64,000 bases of DNA from Salinilacustrithrix flava (GTDB lineage: Bacteria > Actinomycetota > Acidimicrobiia > Acidimicrobiales > Salinilacustritrichaceae), in the NCBI RefSeq assembly GCF_041228405.1, contig NZ_CP133888.1:124001-188000 (forward strand), given 5' to 3'. The notes under the pieces are model-generated. The model had not been told where the DNA came from, did not search any database, and was given only the letters and a program-made list of their open reading frames with translations. Both the position numbers and the translations under genes were made by a program. Shown here in pieces: positions 48,008-56,445 of this stretch; the first letter of the stretch is position 1; each line of letters begins with the position of its first letter.

Positions 48008-49269
48008 GCCGCGCCACGCCGGCCCGCCTCGGCGCCGGCTTCAACCGACTGTGGACGGCATCGGTCGTCTCCAACACCGGCGACGGCGTCATGGCCGTGG
48101 CCCTGCCGCTGCTGGCCGAGACCCTCACCCGCCAGCCGCTGCTGTTCGCCGGCGTCACCGTGGCGAACCGCCTGCCGTGGCTGCTCTTCTCCCTGCACGC
48201 GGGAGCGATCGCCGACCGGGTCGACCGGCGGCGGTTGATGGCGACGGTGAACGCGCTGCGTGCGCTCCTGGTCGCCGCGCTGGCCGCCGCCGTGCTCACC
48301 GACGTCGCGAGCATCTGGCTCCTCTACGCCATCGGCTTCGGCCTCGGCGTGGCCGAGACCCTGTTCGACAACGCGTCCCAGGCCTTCCTGCCGGCCCTCG
48401 TCGAGCGCGACGACCTCGAGCGTGCCAACGGCCGCCTCATGGCCGGCGAGATCGTCACCAACCAGTTCCTCGGTCCACCGCTCGGCGGCTTCCTGTTCGG
48501 CCTCGGCGCGGCCGTGCCGATCCTGCTCGACGCCGGCACCTTCGCCATCTCCGCCGGTCTGATCGCATCCCTCGGCGGCCTCGTCGCCACCCGACGGCCC
48601 GCCCGCGATCCCGACGTCGCCCGCCCACGCATGCGCACCGACATCGCCGAGGGCCTCCGCTGGCTGCGGAACCACCGCCTCCTGCGCGGCCTCGCCGTGC
48701 TGCTCGGCGCCATGAACTTCACGTCCACGATGCTCTTCGCCGTCTTCCCGCTCTACGCCGTCGGCGAGGAGTCGGCCCTCGGCCTCAGCGGGTTCGGCTT
48801 CGGCGTGCTCCTCACGACCACGGCGGCCGGGTCCACCATCGGGTCGCTCCTGTCCGCCCGCCTCGTCACCCGGTTCGGGCGGGGGCCGATGCTGTGGAGC
48901 ACGCTCGTCGCCTCCGTCGCGGTGCCGATCGTGATCGCCGCCACCTCCAACGCGCTGGTCGTCGGCGCGGCCTTCGCCGTGTTCGGGCTCGCCGTCATCC
49001 TCTGGAACGTGATCACCGTGTCGCTGCGCCAGACGATCATCCCGGATCGCCTGCTCGGCCGGGTCAACAGCGTGTACCGGTTCCTCGGGTGGGGCTCCAT
49101 GCCCCTCGGCAGCCTCGCCGGCGGCGCTGCTGCCGCGCTCTGGGGCGTGCGCACCACCTTCGTGCTCTCCGGGCTCCTCATGGCCGTGCCGATCGTGGTC
49201 TTCGCCCGCGTCGTGCGCACCAGCGAGATCGACGCGGCCCGGGCCGCCGCCACCCCGGACCACCCCTGA
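48004..49269 (+). CDS. MFS transporter (DHA3/enterobactin-exporter-like), probable CTG start
   Basis: About 421 residues with 12 hydrophobic helices: WTASVVSNTGDGVMAVALPLLAETLTRQPLLFAGVTVANRLPWLL, then GAIADRVDRRRLM (motif A), and LPALVERDDLERANGRLMAGEIVTNQFLGPPLGGFLF, a signature of the MFS_3 group. The frame has no ATG, GTG or TTG at the expected N terminus. CTG at 48004 overlaps the amidase TGA (CTGA) and is proposed; an ATG at 48091 would remove most of helix 1. It is coupled to the amidase. Confidence 0.75.
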   Translation: MSRATPARLGAGFNRLWTASVVSNTGDGVMAVALPLLAETLTRQPLLFAGVTVANRLPWLLFSLHAGAIADRVDRRRLMATVNALRALLVAALAAAVLTDVASIWLLYAIGFGLGVAETLFDNASQAFLPALVERDDLERANGRLMAGEIVTNQFLGPPLGGFLFGLGAAVPILLDAGTFAISAGLIASLGGLVATRRPARDPDVARPRMRTDIAEGLRWLRNHRLLRGLAVLLGAMNFTSTMLFAVFPLYAVGEESALGLSGFGFGVLLTTTAAGSTIGSLLSARLVTRFGRGPMLWSTLVASVAVPIVIAATSNALVVGAAFAVFGLAVILWNVITVSLRQTIIPDRLLGRVNSVYRFLGWGSMPLGSLAGGAAAALWGVRTTFVLSGLLMAVPIVVFARVVRTSEIDAARAAATPDHP

Positions 49270-49319
49270 GAGCTGGCAGTTCCCCTGTTGCGCCTTTTCC
49301 ACGGGCACGGCCGCGTCCG

Positions 49320-49325
49320 TACGAT
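49320..49325 (+). promoter_or_regulatory. -10 element of the ABC1/UbiB gene
   Basis: TACGAT ends seven bases before the GTG at 49333, which selects this start over an in-frame TTG at 49288. Confidence 0.5.
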
Positions 49326-49332
49326 CCGCGGC

Positions 49333-50805
49333 GTGCCCAGCACCCCGGATCTGACGAAGAAGGGCGCCGCCCTCGCCATCGGCCTGGCGGCGGCCGGCTG
49401 GGTCGTCGGGCGCCGCCTGATCGGGCGGGGGATGCCCGCCAGGAGCTTCTCGGTCCGCCAGGGCGCGGCGCGCCGGCGCCAGCTGGCGACCATGGGCGGC
49501 CGGGCCGGCGGTGCGTTCGCGCTGCACCGGGCCCGCCGAACCTTCGCCGGCGCCGAACGCCGCCAGGCCCTCGACACCCGGTTCGAGATGCGCACCGCCG
49601 CGCAGATCACCGAGACCCTCGGGCACATGAAGGGCGCCATGATGAAGCTCGGCCAGATGGCCAGCTACCTCGACTCCGGCATGCCACCCCACGTCCGCGA
49701 AGCCCTGGCCCAGCTGCAGGCCGATGCACCTCCCATGAGCGGCGAGCTGGCCGCCGGCGTCGTCGAGTCCGAGCTCGGCGCCCACCCGGACGAGCTGTTC
49801 CTCCAGTGGGACCCCGTGCCCATCGCGTCGGCGTCCATCGGCCAGGTGCACCGGGCGATCACCACCGACGGGCGGGCGGTGGCGGTGAAGGTGCAGTACC
49901 CCGGCATCGACGAGGCCATCGAGTCCGACCTCGGCAGCGCCAACCTCGTCTTCGGCGGGCTCGGCGTGCTGTTCCCCGGCCTCGAGTCGGGCCCCATCGT
50001 CGAGGAGCTGCGCGAGCGCATCCTCGAGGAGCTCGACTACGAGCTGGAGGCGGCGAACCAGCAGCTGTTCGTCGACCACTACGCCGGCCACCCCTTCATC
50101 CACGTGCCCGACGTCGTGCACGAGCTCAGCAGCCGTCGGGTGCTGACGACCGAGCTGGCCGAGGGCGCACGCTTCGACGAGGTCCTCAGCTGGTCCCAGG
50201 AGGAGAAGGACCTGGCGGCCGAGACGATCTTCCGCTTCGTCTTCCGAAGCCTCTACCGGTTCCGGGCCTTCAACGGCGACCCCCACCCCGGCAACTACCT
50301 GTTCCGCCCCGGCGGCCAGGTGGTCTTCCTCGACTTCGGGCTGGTGAAGCGCTTCACGCCCGAGGAGGTCGACACGTTCTCCTCGCTCGTGCGCTCGATG
50401 GTGCTGCACCGCGACGTCGAGTCCTTCCGGCGCACCATCGAGGAGATCGGCCTGCTCAAGCCGGGCGAACCGTTCTCCGACGAGCTGGTCGAGGAGTACT
50501 TCAGCCACTTCTACGAGTGGGTGCTCGAGGACGGCGAAGCCACCATGACCCCGGAGTACGCGTCGGAGTCGATCCGGCGGATCTTCGATGCCAGCGGCCC
50601 CTACGGCGACATCATGAAGGCGGCCAACGTGCCGCCGTCGTTCGTCATCATCCAGCGCATCAACCTGGGGCTGGCCGCGCTGATGGGCGAGCTGGGGGCG
50701 ACGAACAACTGGCGCAAGATCGCCGAGGAGCTGTGGCCCTTCGTGGACGGCCCGCCGGCCACACCGATGGGCGAGCGCGAGCACCGCTGGGCCACCCACC
50801 GCTGA
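49333..50805 (+). CDS. ABC1/UbiB-family atypical kinase
   Basis: A 490-residue protein with the ABC1 signatures: KLGQMASYLDS (KxGQ extension), the A-rich loop PIASASIGQVHRA in place of the glycine loop, VAVKVQYPG with the ATP lysine, NGDPHPGNYLF catalytic loop and VVFLDFGLV. The N terminus has one hydrophobic segment (GAALAIGLAAAGWVV). The family supports quinone biosynthesis and lipid extraction by ATP hydrolysis. Here it is unlinked to quinone genes. Confidence 0.92.
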   Translation: MPSTPDLTKKGAALAIGLAAAGWVVGRRLIGRGMPARSFSVRQGAARRRQLATMGGRAGGAFALHRARRTFAGAERRQALDTRFEMRTAAQITETLGHMKGAMMKLGQMASYLDSGMPPHVREALAQLQADAPPMSGELAAGVVESELGAHPDELFLQWDPVPIASASIGQVHRAITTDGRAVAVKVQYPGIDEAIESDLGSANLVFGGLGVLFPGLESGPIVEELRERILEELDYELEAANQQLFVDHYAGHPFIHVPDVVHELSSRRVLTTELAEGARFDEVLSWSQEEKDLAAETIFRFVFRSLYRFRAFNGDPHPGNYLFRPGGQVVFLDFGLVKRFTPEEVDTFSSLVRSMVLHRDVESFRRTIEEIGLLKPGEPFSDELVEEYFSHFYEWVLEDGEATMTPEYASESIRRIFDASGPYGDIMKAANVPPSFVIIQRINLGLAALMGELGATNNWRKIAEELWPFVDGPPATPMGEREHRWATHR

Positions 50806-50861
50806 CCCGCTGGACGGGCGCCACCCGGGACTTCTGGCAGCGACTGCGGAACGGCTCGGGC

Positions 50862-51140
50862 TCAGGCGTCGACGATGCGCTCGAAGACGAGCTCGTGCTC
50901 GAGACGGCCGGCCACGCGCTCGGCGCCTGGGAGACGCTGGGGCACCGGCGACGCCTGGAGCAGCCGCCAGCCGTCGCGCAGCGCGCCGGTCCCGGTGGCG
51001 TAGGGCGGCGAACCGTCGAGGTCGGTGGCGCGACCGCTGCCGTCGTGGAACGACCACGCCACCACGCGCCCGTCCAGGCCGCTGTGCTCGAGGTAGAGGA
51101 ACAGCACCTGCTGGCGCTGGGCCGAAGGGTCCATCGTCAT
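50862..51140 (-). CDS. Small hypothetical protein coupled to the PhyH gene
   Basis: A 92-residue protein: MTMDPSAQRQQVLFLYLEHSG, then VVAWSFHDGSGRATDLDG and HELVFERIVDA. It reads as a small beta-rich domain. No family recognised. The ATG overlaps the PhyH stop by four bases (ATGA), so it is translated with it and may assist or be a domain split from it. Confidence 0.65.
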   Translation of the reverse strand: MTMDPSAQRQQVLFLYLEHSGLDGRVVAWSFHDGSGRATDLDGSPPYATGTGALRDGWRLLQASPVPQRLPGAERVAGRLEHELVFERIVDA

Positions 51141-52018
51141 GCCAGCCCCGACCGGGCCTCGGTGCGGGTGAGGTACCAGTCGACGTCGAAGCGGTCGTCG
51201 CCGGTGAGGTAGCGCCACAGCGTCGCCCGGGCGGCCAGCTCCAGCCGGTGGTCGGCCTCGCCCTGCCACAGCTCGCGGTGGCGCAAGATGCCGGCGACCG
51301 AGTCGGTGCGGAAGCGGGCGAAGAGGTGGTCGTCGGGGCCGTTGTGGAGCTCGTCGAGGTCGCCCGTGTCCCAGTGGCGCACCTGGGGCTCGGTCGGGTT
51401 GAGGCGGATCTTGTACATGAGCCGATCGGTCGTCGACGGGTTCGGCATGCCCCGGTGCCACAGGCCCTGGTGGAACAGGACGACGCTGCCAGCCGGCCCC
51501 TCCCACTGCCGCTCGCCCGCGACGTGCACGTAGCGACCGACATCGGTCTCGTGGACCCGGCGCAGGTGGGTGCCGGGCACGAACCCGGTGCCTCCGCCGC
51601 CGGGCGTCACCTCGTTGGGGAAGTAGAAGAGCTGCACATCGAACGCGATGGAGGGGTCGATCATGGCGTCCTGGTGCAGGGGCTGACCGAAGGGGTCGCC
51701 GGCCGGCTTGTGGTGCACGAAGTCGTGGTCGAACACCGGGTCGGCGCCGAGCAACGACCGCAGCGCACCGGCCACCGGCGGGTGGCGCAGCACGGCACCG
51801 ATGGCCGACGGCTCCGGGTAGATCGCCGACAGCCGCTGGCCGCTCGACGGCGCGAACGCTCGGGCATCGGACCCCCAGGTGGCCAGGATCTGCCCGAGCT
51901 CCTCGACGGCAGCGGCGTTGAGCTCGTCGGGCACCACCGCTGGCAGGGCGAGGAACCCGCGGGCGACGAACTCGGCCACGTCGCGCGTGGCCAGCAGGTG
52001 CTCCCCCACTTCGGTCAT
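51137..52018 (-). CDS. Phytanoyl-CoA dioxygenase (PhyH) family protein
   Basis: A 293-residue 2-oxoglutarate/Fe(II) dioxygenase. The iron triad appears as H-x-D in PLHQDAMID and a distal histidine in FHQGLWHRGMPNPS, and an arginine for 2-oxoglutarate is likely in STTDRLMYKIRLN. The substrate is unknown. A TAGTGT -10 lies eight bases before the ATG. The divergent DUF2277 gene starts 45 bases away. Confidence 0.87.
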   Translation of the reverse strand: MTEVGEHLLATRDVAEFVARGFLALPAVVPDELNAAAVEELGQILATWGSDARAFAPSSGQRLSAIYPEPSAIGAVLRHPPVAGALRSLLGADPVFDHDFVHHKPAGDPFGQPLHQDAMIDPSIAFDVQLFYFPNEVTPGGGGTGFVPGTHLRRVHETDVGRYVHVAGERQWEGPAGSVVLFHQGLWHRGMPNPSTTDRLMYKIRLNPTEPQVRHWDTGDLDELHNGPDDHLFARFRTDSVAGILRHRELWQGEADHRLELAARATLWRYLTGDDRFDVDWYLTRTEARSGLA

Positions 52019-52026
52019 GGATCGGG

Positions 52027-52032
52027 ACACTA
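52027..52032 (-). promoter_or_regulatory. -10 element of the PhyH gene
   Basis: Minus-strand TAGTGT is eight bases before the ATG at 52018. Confidence 0.45.
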
Positions 52033-52050
52033 CGTCCTGGTCACGATCGA

Positions 52051-52056
52051 TACCGT
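52051..52056 (+). promoter_or_regulatory. -10 element of the DUF2277 gene
   Basis: TACCGT ends seven bases before the ATG at 52064; divergent from the PhyH promoter. Confidence 0.55.
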
Positions 52057-52063
52057 CGAGCAC

Positions 52064-52330
52064 ATGTGCCGATCGATCACCACGTTGCGGGGGCTCGAGC
52101 CGGCGGCCACGCCGGAGGAGGTCGAGGCCGCCGCCCGGCAGTTCGTCCGCAAGCTCAGCGGCATCCGCCATCCGAGCGCAGTGACCCAGGAGACCTTCGA
52201 CCGGGCCGTCGCCGACATCGCCGCCGTCGCGGCCCGGATGCTCGACGAGCTCCCGCCCCGGAAGCAGCCGCCGACGACCGTCCCGCCCAACCGCCGTAGG
52301 AATCTGGCAGCGGAGGCGGAACAGGACTGA
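52064..52330 (+). CDS. DUF2277 family protein
   Basis: An 88-residue protein with the DUF2277 core: MCRSITTLRGLEPAATPEEVEAAARQFVRKLSGIRHPSAVTQETFDRAVADI. It is helical and the function is unknown. Its N-terminal Cys-Arg-Ser-Ile is typical of the family. The last codons are part of a 28-bp inverted repeat that reaches the end of the convergent acyl-CoA dehydrogenase gene. Confidence 0.9.
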   Translation: MCRSITTLRGLEPAATPEEVEAAARQFVRKLSGIRHPSAVTQETFDRAVADIAAVAARMLDELPPRKQPPTTVPPNRRRNLAAEAEQD

Positions 52331-52382
52331 CGAGGGCGGCCGGAAGGGCGCTCCTCCTGTTCCGCTCCCGCTGCCAGATTCC
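52299..52382. terminator. Large inverted repeat between convergent DUF2277 and acyl-CoA dehydrogenase genes
   Basis: Arms of 28 bases (52299-52326 and 52355-52382) are complementary at 26 positions around a 28-base centre. Both arms contain the block AATCTGGCAGCG on opposite strands. The element spans the last ten codons of the plus-strand gene and ends three bases before the minus-strand stop codon. Likely a bidirectional terminator; a small mobile-like repeat is the alternative. Confidence 0.65.
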
Positions 52383-52385
52383 CGG

Positions 52386-53654
52386 TCAGCGGGCGGTGGA
52401 GCCCCGACCCGCGCCGGTGAAGCCGAACAGGTGGGCGGCGACCCGGCGGATCTGGATCTCCTCTGCGCCCTCGGTGATCCGGTAGCGCCGGTGGTGGCGG
52501 TAGATGTGCTCGAAGGCCATGTGCCGCGAGTACCCCATGCCGCCGCAGGTCTGCATGGCCCGATCGGCGGCGTCGCACACCAACCGGTTGCCCCGGTAGT
52601 TGCACATGGCGACCTTCTCGGAGATCTCCATGCCGTGGTCGACCCGGTCCATCTCCCACGCGGTCTGGCGGATGAGGGCCCGCAGCATGGCGGCCTCGGT
52701 GTGCAGCTCGGCGAGGGGGAACTGGATGGCCTGGTTGGCGGCCAGCGACTTGCCGAACACGCGGCGGTCCTTGGCGTACTTGGCTGCCGTGTCGATGCAG
52801 TACTGCGCTGCGCCGAGCGAGGACGCCGCCTGGCGGATGCGGTTCTCGTGCACGAACAGCTGGGCGACCTGCAGGCCGTTGTCGATCGGACCGAGCACGT
52901 CCTCGGCCCGCACGCGCACGTTGGTGAACGACACGCGTGCGTGGTCGGTCGGCATGTTGAAGGTCCAGTAGTACTCCTCGATCTTCACGCCGTCGTTGGA
53001 CATGGGGACGATGAAGCAGGAGATGCCGGCGGCCTCGCCGTCGTCGCCGCTGGTGCGGGCGAAGACGAAGTCGTGGGTGGCCTTGTGGACGCCGGTGTTC
53101 CACATCTTCTCGCCGTTGATGACCCACTCGTCACCGTCACGCTCGGCCCGGGTCTCCATCCAGGTGGCGTCGGAGCCGTGGTTGGGCTCGGTGAGGCCGA
53201 AGGCGATGCCCGCCTTGCCCTCCAGCATCTTGGGGATCCACTCCTCCTGCTGGGCCTCCGAGCCGTACTTCTCCATCATCAGCACGGTCGGGAAGTTGCC
53301 GACGATGGAGCTCTCGTTCTGCAGGTCGTTGAACAGCCCGAGGCCCTTGGCCGCGAGGTGCTCGCGGATCACCGCCATGTCGAAGTTCGACCCGCCCTTT
53401 CCGCCGAAGCGCTCAGGCAGGTGGTAGCGCAGGAAGCCGGCGTCGTCGGCAGCGCGGCGCATCTCGCCGAGCAGCGCCTCCCACTCCTCGTTCGGCAGGC
53501 CATCTCGATCCCAATCCGTGCGGGAATCCTCGCGTCGGTGGTCGAAGAACCGCTCGTTGTCGTCTCGCGCCTGGATGGGGGCGATGACGTCTTCGATGAA
53601 GGTGTCGAGCTCGGCGAGCAGGGAGACGAGGTGATCGGGCAGCCGGAAGTCCAT
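52386..53654 (-). CDS. Acyl-CoA dehydrogenase
   Basis: A 422-residue flavoprotein. It has the N-terminal helical domain (FRYHLPERFGGKG region), the beta domain with AFGLTEPNHGSDATWMETRAERDGDEWVINGEKMW, and the C-terminal helices with QTCGGMGYSRHMAFEHIYRHHRRYRITEGAEEIQIRRVA, the classic ACAD signature. The catalytic glutamate appears to be within EGAEEIQ. It oxidises acyl-CoA to enoyl-CoA. A TTACCT hexamer lies seven bases before the ATG. Confidence 0.93.
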   Translation of the reverse strand: MDFRLPDHLVSLLAELDTFIEDVIAPIQARDDNERFFDHRREDSRTDWDRDGLPNEEWEALLGEMRRAADDAGFLRYHLPERFGGKGGSNFDMAVIREHLAAKGLGLFNDLQNESSIVGNFPTVLMMEKYGSEAQQEEWIPKMLEGKAGIAFGLTEPNHGSDATWMETRAERDGDEWVINGEKMWNTGVHKATHDFVFARTSGDDGEAAGISCFIVPMSNDGVKIEEYYWTFNMPTDHARVSFTNVRVRAEDVLGPIDNGLQVAQLFVHENRIRQAASSLGAAQYCIDTAAKYAKDRRVFGKSLAANQAIQFPLAELHTEAAMLRALIRQTAWEMDRVDHGMEISEKVAMCNYRGNRLVCDAADRAMQTCGGMGYSRHMAFEHIYRHHRRYRITEGAEEIQIRRVAAHLFGFTGAGRGSTAR

Positions 53655-53733
53655 GGGGCGAAGGTAACGCACGTTGCCAACCCCTCGTCGGCCCGGGTCA
53701 CGCGCGGGCCCCGGGGAGCGTCAGACTCGGGAG

Positions 53734-54225
53734 GTGCGATCGCTGCCCTCACCCATCCGGACTGCTGCGGTGGTCGTCCTGCTCACGCTCCTCGCGGTGG
53801 TCGCCACCGCCACGTCGGCCGGCGCCCACGCCGAGCTGCTGGAGTCCGACCCCCCGGTCGGGGGCACGGTGACCGAGGGCGTGGACTCGGTCCAGATGAC
53901 CCTGCTCGCCTTCGATCCGGACGGTCCGGTGTCGATCGAGGTCACCGACCCGGCCGGCACCGACGTCACCGTGGGTGAGCCGCGCGTCGACTCCCGGGCG
54001 TCGACGGTGGAGATCGAGGTCGAGCCGCTCGACGTCGGCCAGCACATCGTCCACTGGCACGCCATGGCCGACGACGGAGACGGCGAGAGCGAGGGCACGT
54101 TCACCTTCGAGGTCAAGCAGGCCCAGGGCGGCGGCTGGGGCATCTGGCTCGTGTGGCTCTTCGCCCTCGGCGTGCCCGCCGCCATCTTCCTCCGGCCCGG
54201 CGGACGCCGCGGGAGCGGACGGTGA
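53734..54225 (+). CDS. copC: CopC-domain copper-binding protein with C-terminal membrane anchor
   Basis: A 163-residue protein. A signal peptide (IRTAAVVVLLTLLAVVATATSAGA) leaves a mature N terminus AHAELLESDPPVGGTV, where the first histidine is the Cu(II) ligand of CopC. The domain ends with GQHIVHWHAMADDGDGESEGTFTFEV, carrying further histidine ligands. A C-terminal helix (GIWLVWLFALGVPAAIFL) anchors it to the outer face of the membrane. No CopD is adjacent. The HAD gene overlaps the stop by four bases. Confidence 0.87.
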   Translation: MRSLPSPIRTAAVVVLLTLLAVVATATSAGAHAELLESDPPVGGTVTEGVDSVQMTLLAFDPDGPVSIEVTDPAGTDVTVGEPRVDSRASTVEIEVEPLDVGQHIVHWHAMADDGDGESEGTFTFEVKQAQGGGWGIWLVWLFALGVPAAIFLRPGGRRGSGR

Positions 54226-54926
54226 CGGCACCGCTGGCCGGCGTGACCCACCTCGGCATCGACGCCGACGACACGCTCTGGCACTCCGAGAACCGCTTCC
54301 ACGAGACCCACCAGCGCTACCACGCCCTCCTCGCCGACCACGTCGACCTCGACGTCGACGAGCTCGAACGGCGGATGCTGGAGACCGAGCAGCGCAACCT
54401 GCGCCTGTTCGGCTACGGCGCCAAGGGCTTCACCCTCTCCCTCGTGGAGACCGCCATCGAGGTCACCAACGGCGCCATCCCCACCGACGCCATCTCCACC
54501 ATCCTCGACTTCGGCAAGGACCTCCTCGACCACCCGGTCGAGCTGCTCGACGGCGTCGCCGAGGCCATCGAGGGGTTCCGCGCCCGAGGCCTGCACCTGG
54601 TGCTGATCACCAAGGGCGACCTCTGGCACCAGGAGTCCAAGGTCGCCGCGTCCGGCATCGCCGACCACTTCGACGCGGTGGAGATCGTCGCCGAGAAGGA
54701 CGCCGGCACCTACCGCGCCATCCTCGACCGCCACGGCATCGAACCGGCGCGGTTCTGCATGGTCGGCAACAGCGTCCGCTCCGACGTGCTGCCGGTCCTG
54801 GAGCTGGGCGGACGGGCGGTGCACATCCCCTACACGTACCTCTGGGCCCACGAGGCCGTGGAGGACCCCGGCGAGGAGCACCTGGTGGCCCGGGCGCTGC
54901 ACGAGGTCGCCGAGCTCTTCGACTGA
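54222..54926 (+). CDS. HAD-family hydrolase
   Basis: A 234-residue HAD phosphatase-like protein: motif I is GIDADDTLWHSE (D-x-D), motif II is LVLITKGDLW (Thr), and motif III/IV is EKDAGTYRAIL with CMVGNSVRSDVLPVLELGG. The C1 cap fits phosphoglycolate- or pyrophosphatase-like enzymes. Substrate unknown. The GTG start overlaps the copC stop (GTGA), so it is expressed with it. Confidence 0.88.
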   Translation: MTAPLAGVTHLGIDADDTLWHSENRFHETHQRYHALLADHVDLDVDELERRMLETEQRNLRLFGYGAKGFTLSLVETAIEVTNGAIPTDAISTILDFGKDLLDHPVELLDGVAEAIEGFRARGLHLVLITKGDLWHQESKVAASGIADHFDAVEIVAEKDAGTYRAILDRHGIEPARFCMVGNSVRSDVLPVLELGGRAVHIPYTYLWAHEAVEDPGEEHLVARALHEVAELFD

Positions 54927-54981
54927 CGACAGGTCCCGTCACGGGGCATGCCACCACCTGGCCGCGGGTACGGAGGCGCCC

Positions 54982-56418
54982 ATGGCTGTCCAGAGACTGC
55001 TCGACCCGACACCCGTCCGCTCCGTCGAGGAGCACCGAGCCGTCGGCGGGCTCGTCGGCCTCGACGAGGCCCTCCGGGTGGAGCCCGAGGTCGCCATCAG
55101 CGTCGTCACCGATGCCGGCCTGCGCGGCCGGGGCGGCGCCGGCTTCCCCACCGGCAAGAAGTGGTCCACCGTCGCCGCCAACGCGGCGAGCGGCGAGCTG
55201 GCCCCCACCGTCGTGGTCAACGCCGCCGAGGGCGAGCCCGGCACGTTCGGCGACCGCACCCTCATCCGCCGCAACCCCTACCGGGTCCTCGAGGGCGCGC
55301 TCATCGCCGCCCATGCCATCGGTGCCCGGGCCATCGCCGTCGTCACCAAGGAGCAGTACACCACCGAGCTCGAGCTCCTCACCGACGCCGCCCAGGAGCT
55401 CGTGGCCACCGGCGCCGCGGGCGACGTGGAGATCGACGTGGTGGGCGGCGCCGGCCACTACCTCCTCGGCGAGGAGACCGGGCTGCTCGAGGCCGCCGCC
55501 GGCCGGCTCCCCTTCCCCCGCGTGGCGCCGCCGTACCGGCACGGCACCGTCGAGGTCGGCGACCCCTCCGGCGGGGCCAGCCGGCTGGAGCTGGCCGGGG
55601 ACGGCGGCACGGCGCCGCCAACCCTCGTGAACAACGCCGAGACCTTCGCCCACGTGCCCCAGATCGTCCGGTACGGCTCCGACTGGTTCCGCGAGCTCGG
55701 CACCGCCGACTCCCCGGGCACGTCGCTGTTCACCATCTCCGGCGACACCAGTCGGGGAGGGGTAGGCGAGTTCGCGCTCGGCACCCCGGTGCGCGAGATC
55801 ATCGAGGAGCTCGGCGGCGGGATCACCGACGGCGAGGTCGCCTTCGTGATGAGCGGCGTCGGCTCCGGCATCCTGCTCCCCCACCAGCTCGACCTGCCCG
55901 CCACCTACGAGGACCTCTCCGCCGCCGGCTCCGGGCTCGGCACCGGGGGCTTCATGGTCTTCAGCACCGACACCGACCCGATCGCCGTCGCCCACGGCGT
56001 CTCCCGGTTCCTGGCCATCGAGTCATGCGGTCAGTGCAGCCCCTGCAAGGAGGGTGGCCTCGAGGTCGCGGCTGCCCTCGACGTGCTCCGCGACGGCCAG
56101 GCCGACGAGGCCTCCGTCGAGCGCCTGCTGCCCCTGGTCCGCACGCTCTCCGACGAGGCCCGCTGCGACCTCGGCCCCCAGCACGAGCGGGTGGTCACCA
56201 GCTTCCTCGAGCAGTTCCCCGATGCCCTCCGAGCCCACGCCGTCGGCCACATCAGCGCCGCCCCCGTCCTGGTCGCGCCCATCGTCGACATCGACGACGA
56301 GGGCCGCGTCACCCTCGACGAGGACCACCGCACCAAGCAGCCCGACTGGGAGCACGGCGACGACTGGAACGGCCAGACCCCTGCCGACCGCCACGACGTC
56401 GCCGTCACGATCGAGTAG
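54982..56418 (+). CDS. Orphan NuoF-like flavoprotein (NADH:acceptor oxidoreductase 51-kDa family)
   Basis: A 478-residue protein with the NuoF/HoxF core. FMN is bound at LRGRGGAGFPTGKKW, the NAD site includes VGGAGHYLLGEETGLLEAA, an SLBB domain follows, and the [4Fe-4S] cysteines appear in ESCGQCSPCKEGG plus a later cysteine (ARCDLGPQ). It starts with GGAGG at 54972-54976. There are no nuoE, nuoG, hydrogenase or formate dehydrogenase genes nearby, so its partner is unknown. The C-terminal about 60 residues are an acidic extension. Confidence 0.85.
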   Translation: MAVQRLLDPTPVRSVEEHRAVGGLVGLDEALRVEPEVAISVVTDAGLRGRGGAGFPTGKKWSTVAANAASGELAPTVVVNAAEGEPGTFGDRTLIRRNPYRVLEGALIAAHAIGARAIAVVTKEQYTTELELLTDAAQELVATGAAGDVEIDVVGGAGHYLLGEETGLLEAAAGRLPFPRVAPPYRHGTVEVGDPSGGASRLELAGDGGTAPPTLVNNAETFAHVPQIVRYGSDWFRELGTADSPGTSLFTISGDTSRGGVGEFALGTPVREIIEELGGGITDGEVAFVMSGVGSGILLPHQLDLPATYEDLSAAGSGLGTGGFMVFSTDTDPIAVAHGVSRFLAIESCGQCSPCKEGGLEVAAALDVLRDGQADEASVERLLPLVRTLSDEARCDLGPQHERVVTSFLEQFPDALRAHAVGHISAAPVLVAPIVDIDDEGRVTLDEDHRTKQPDWEHGDDWNGQTPADRHDVAVTIE

Positions 56419-56445
56419 GCGGCCACCGGCCGGGCGGCCGGCCCA

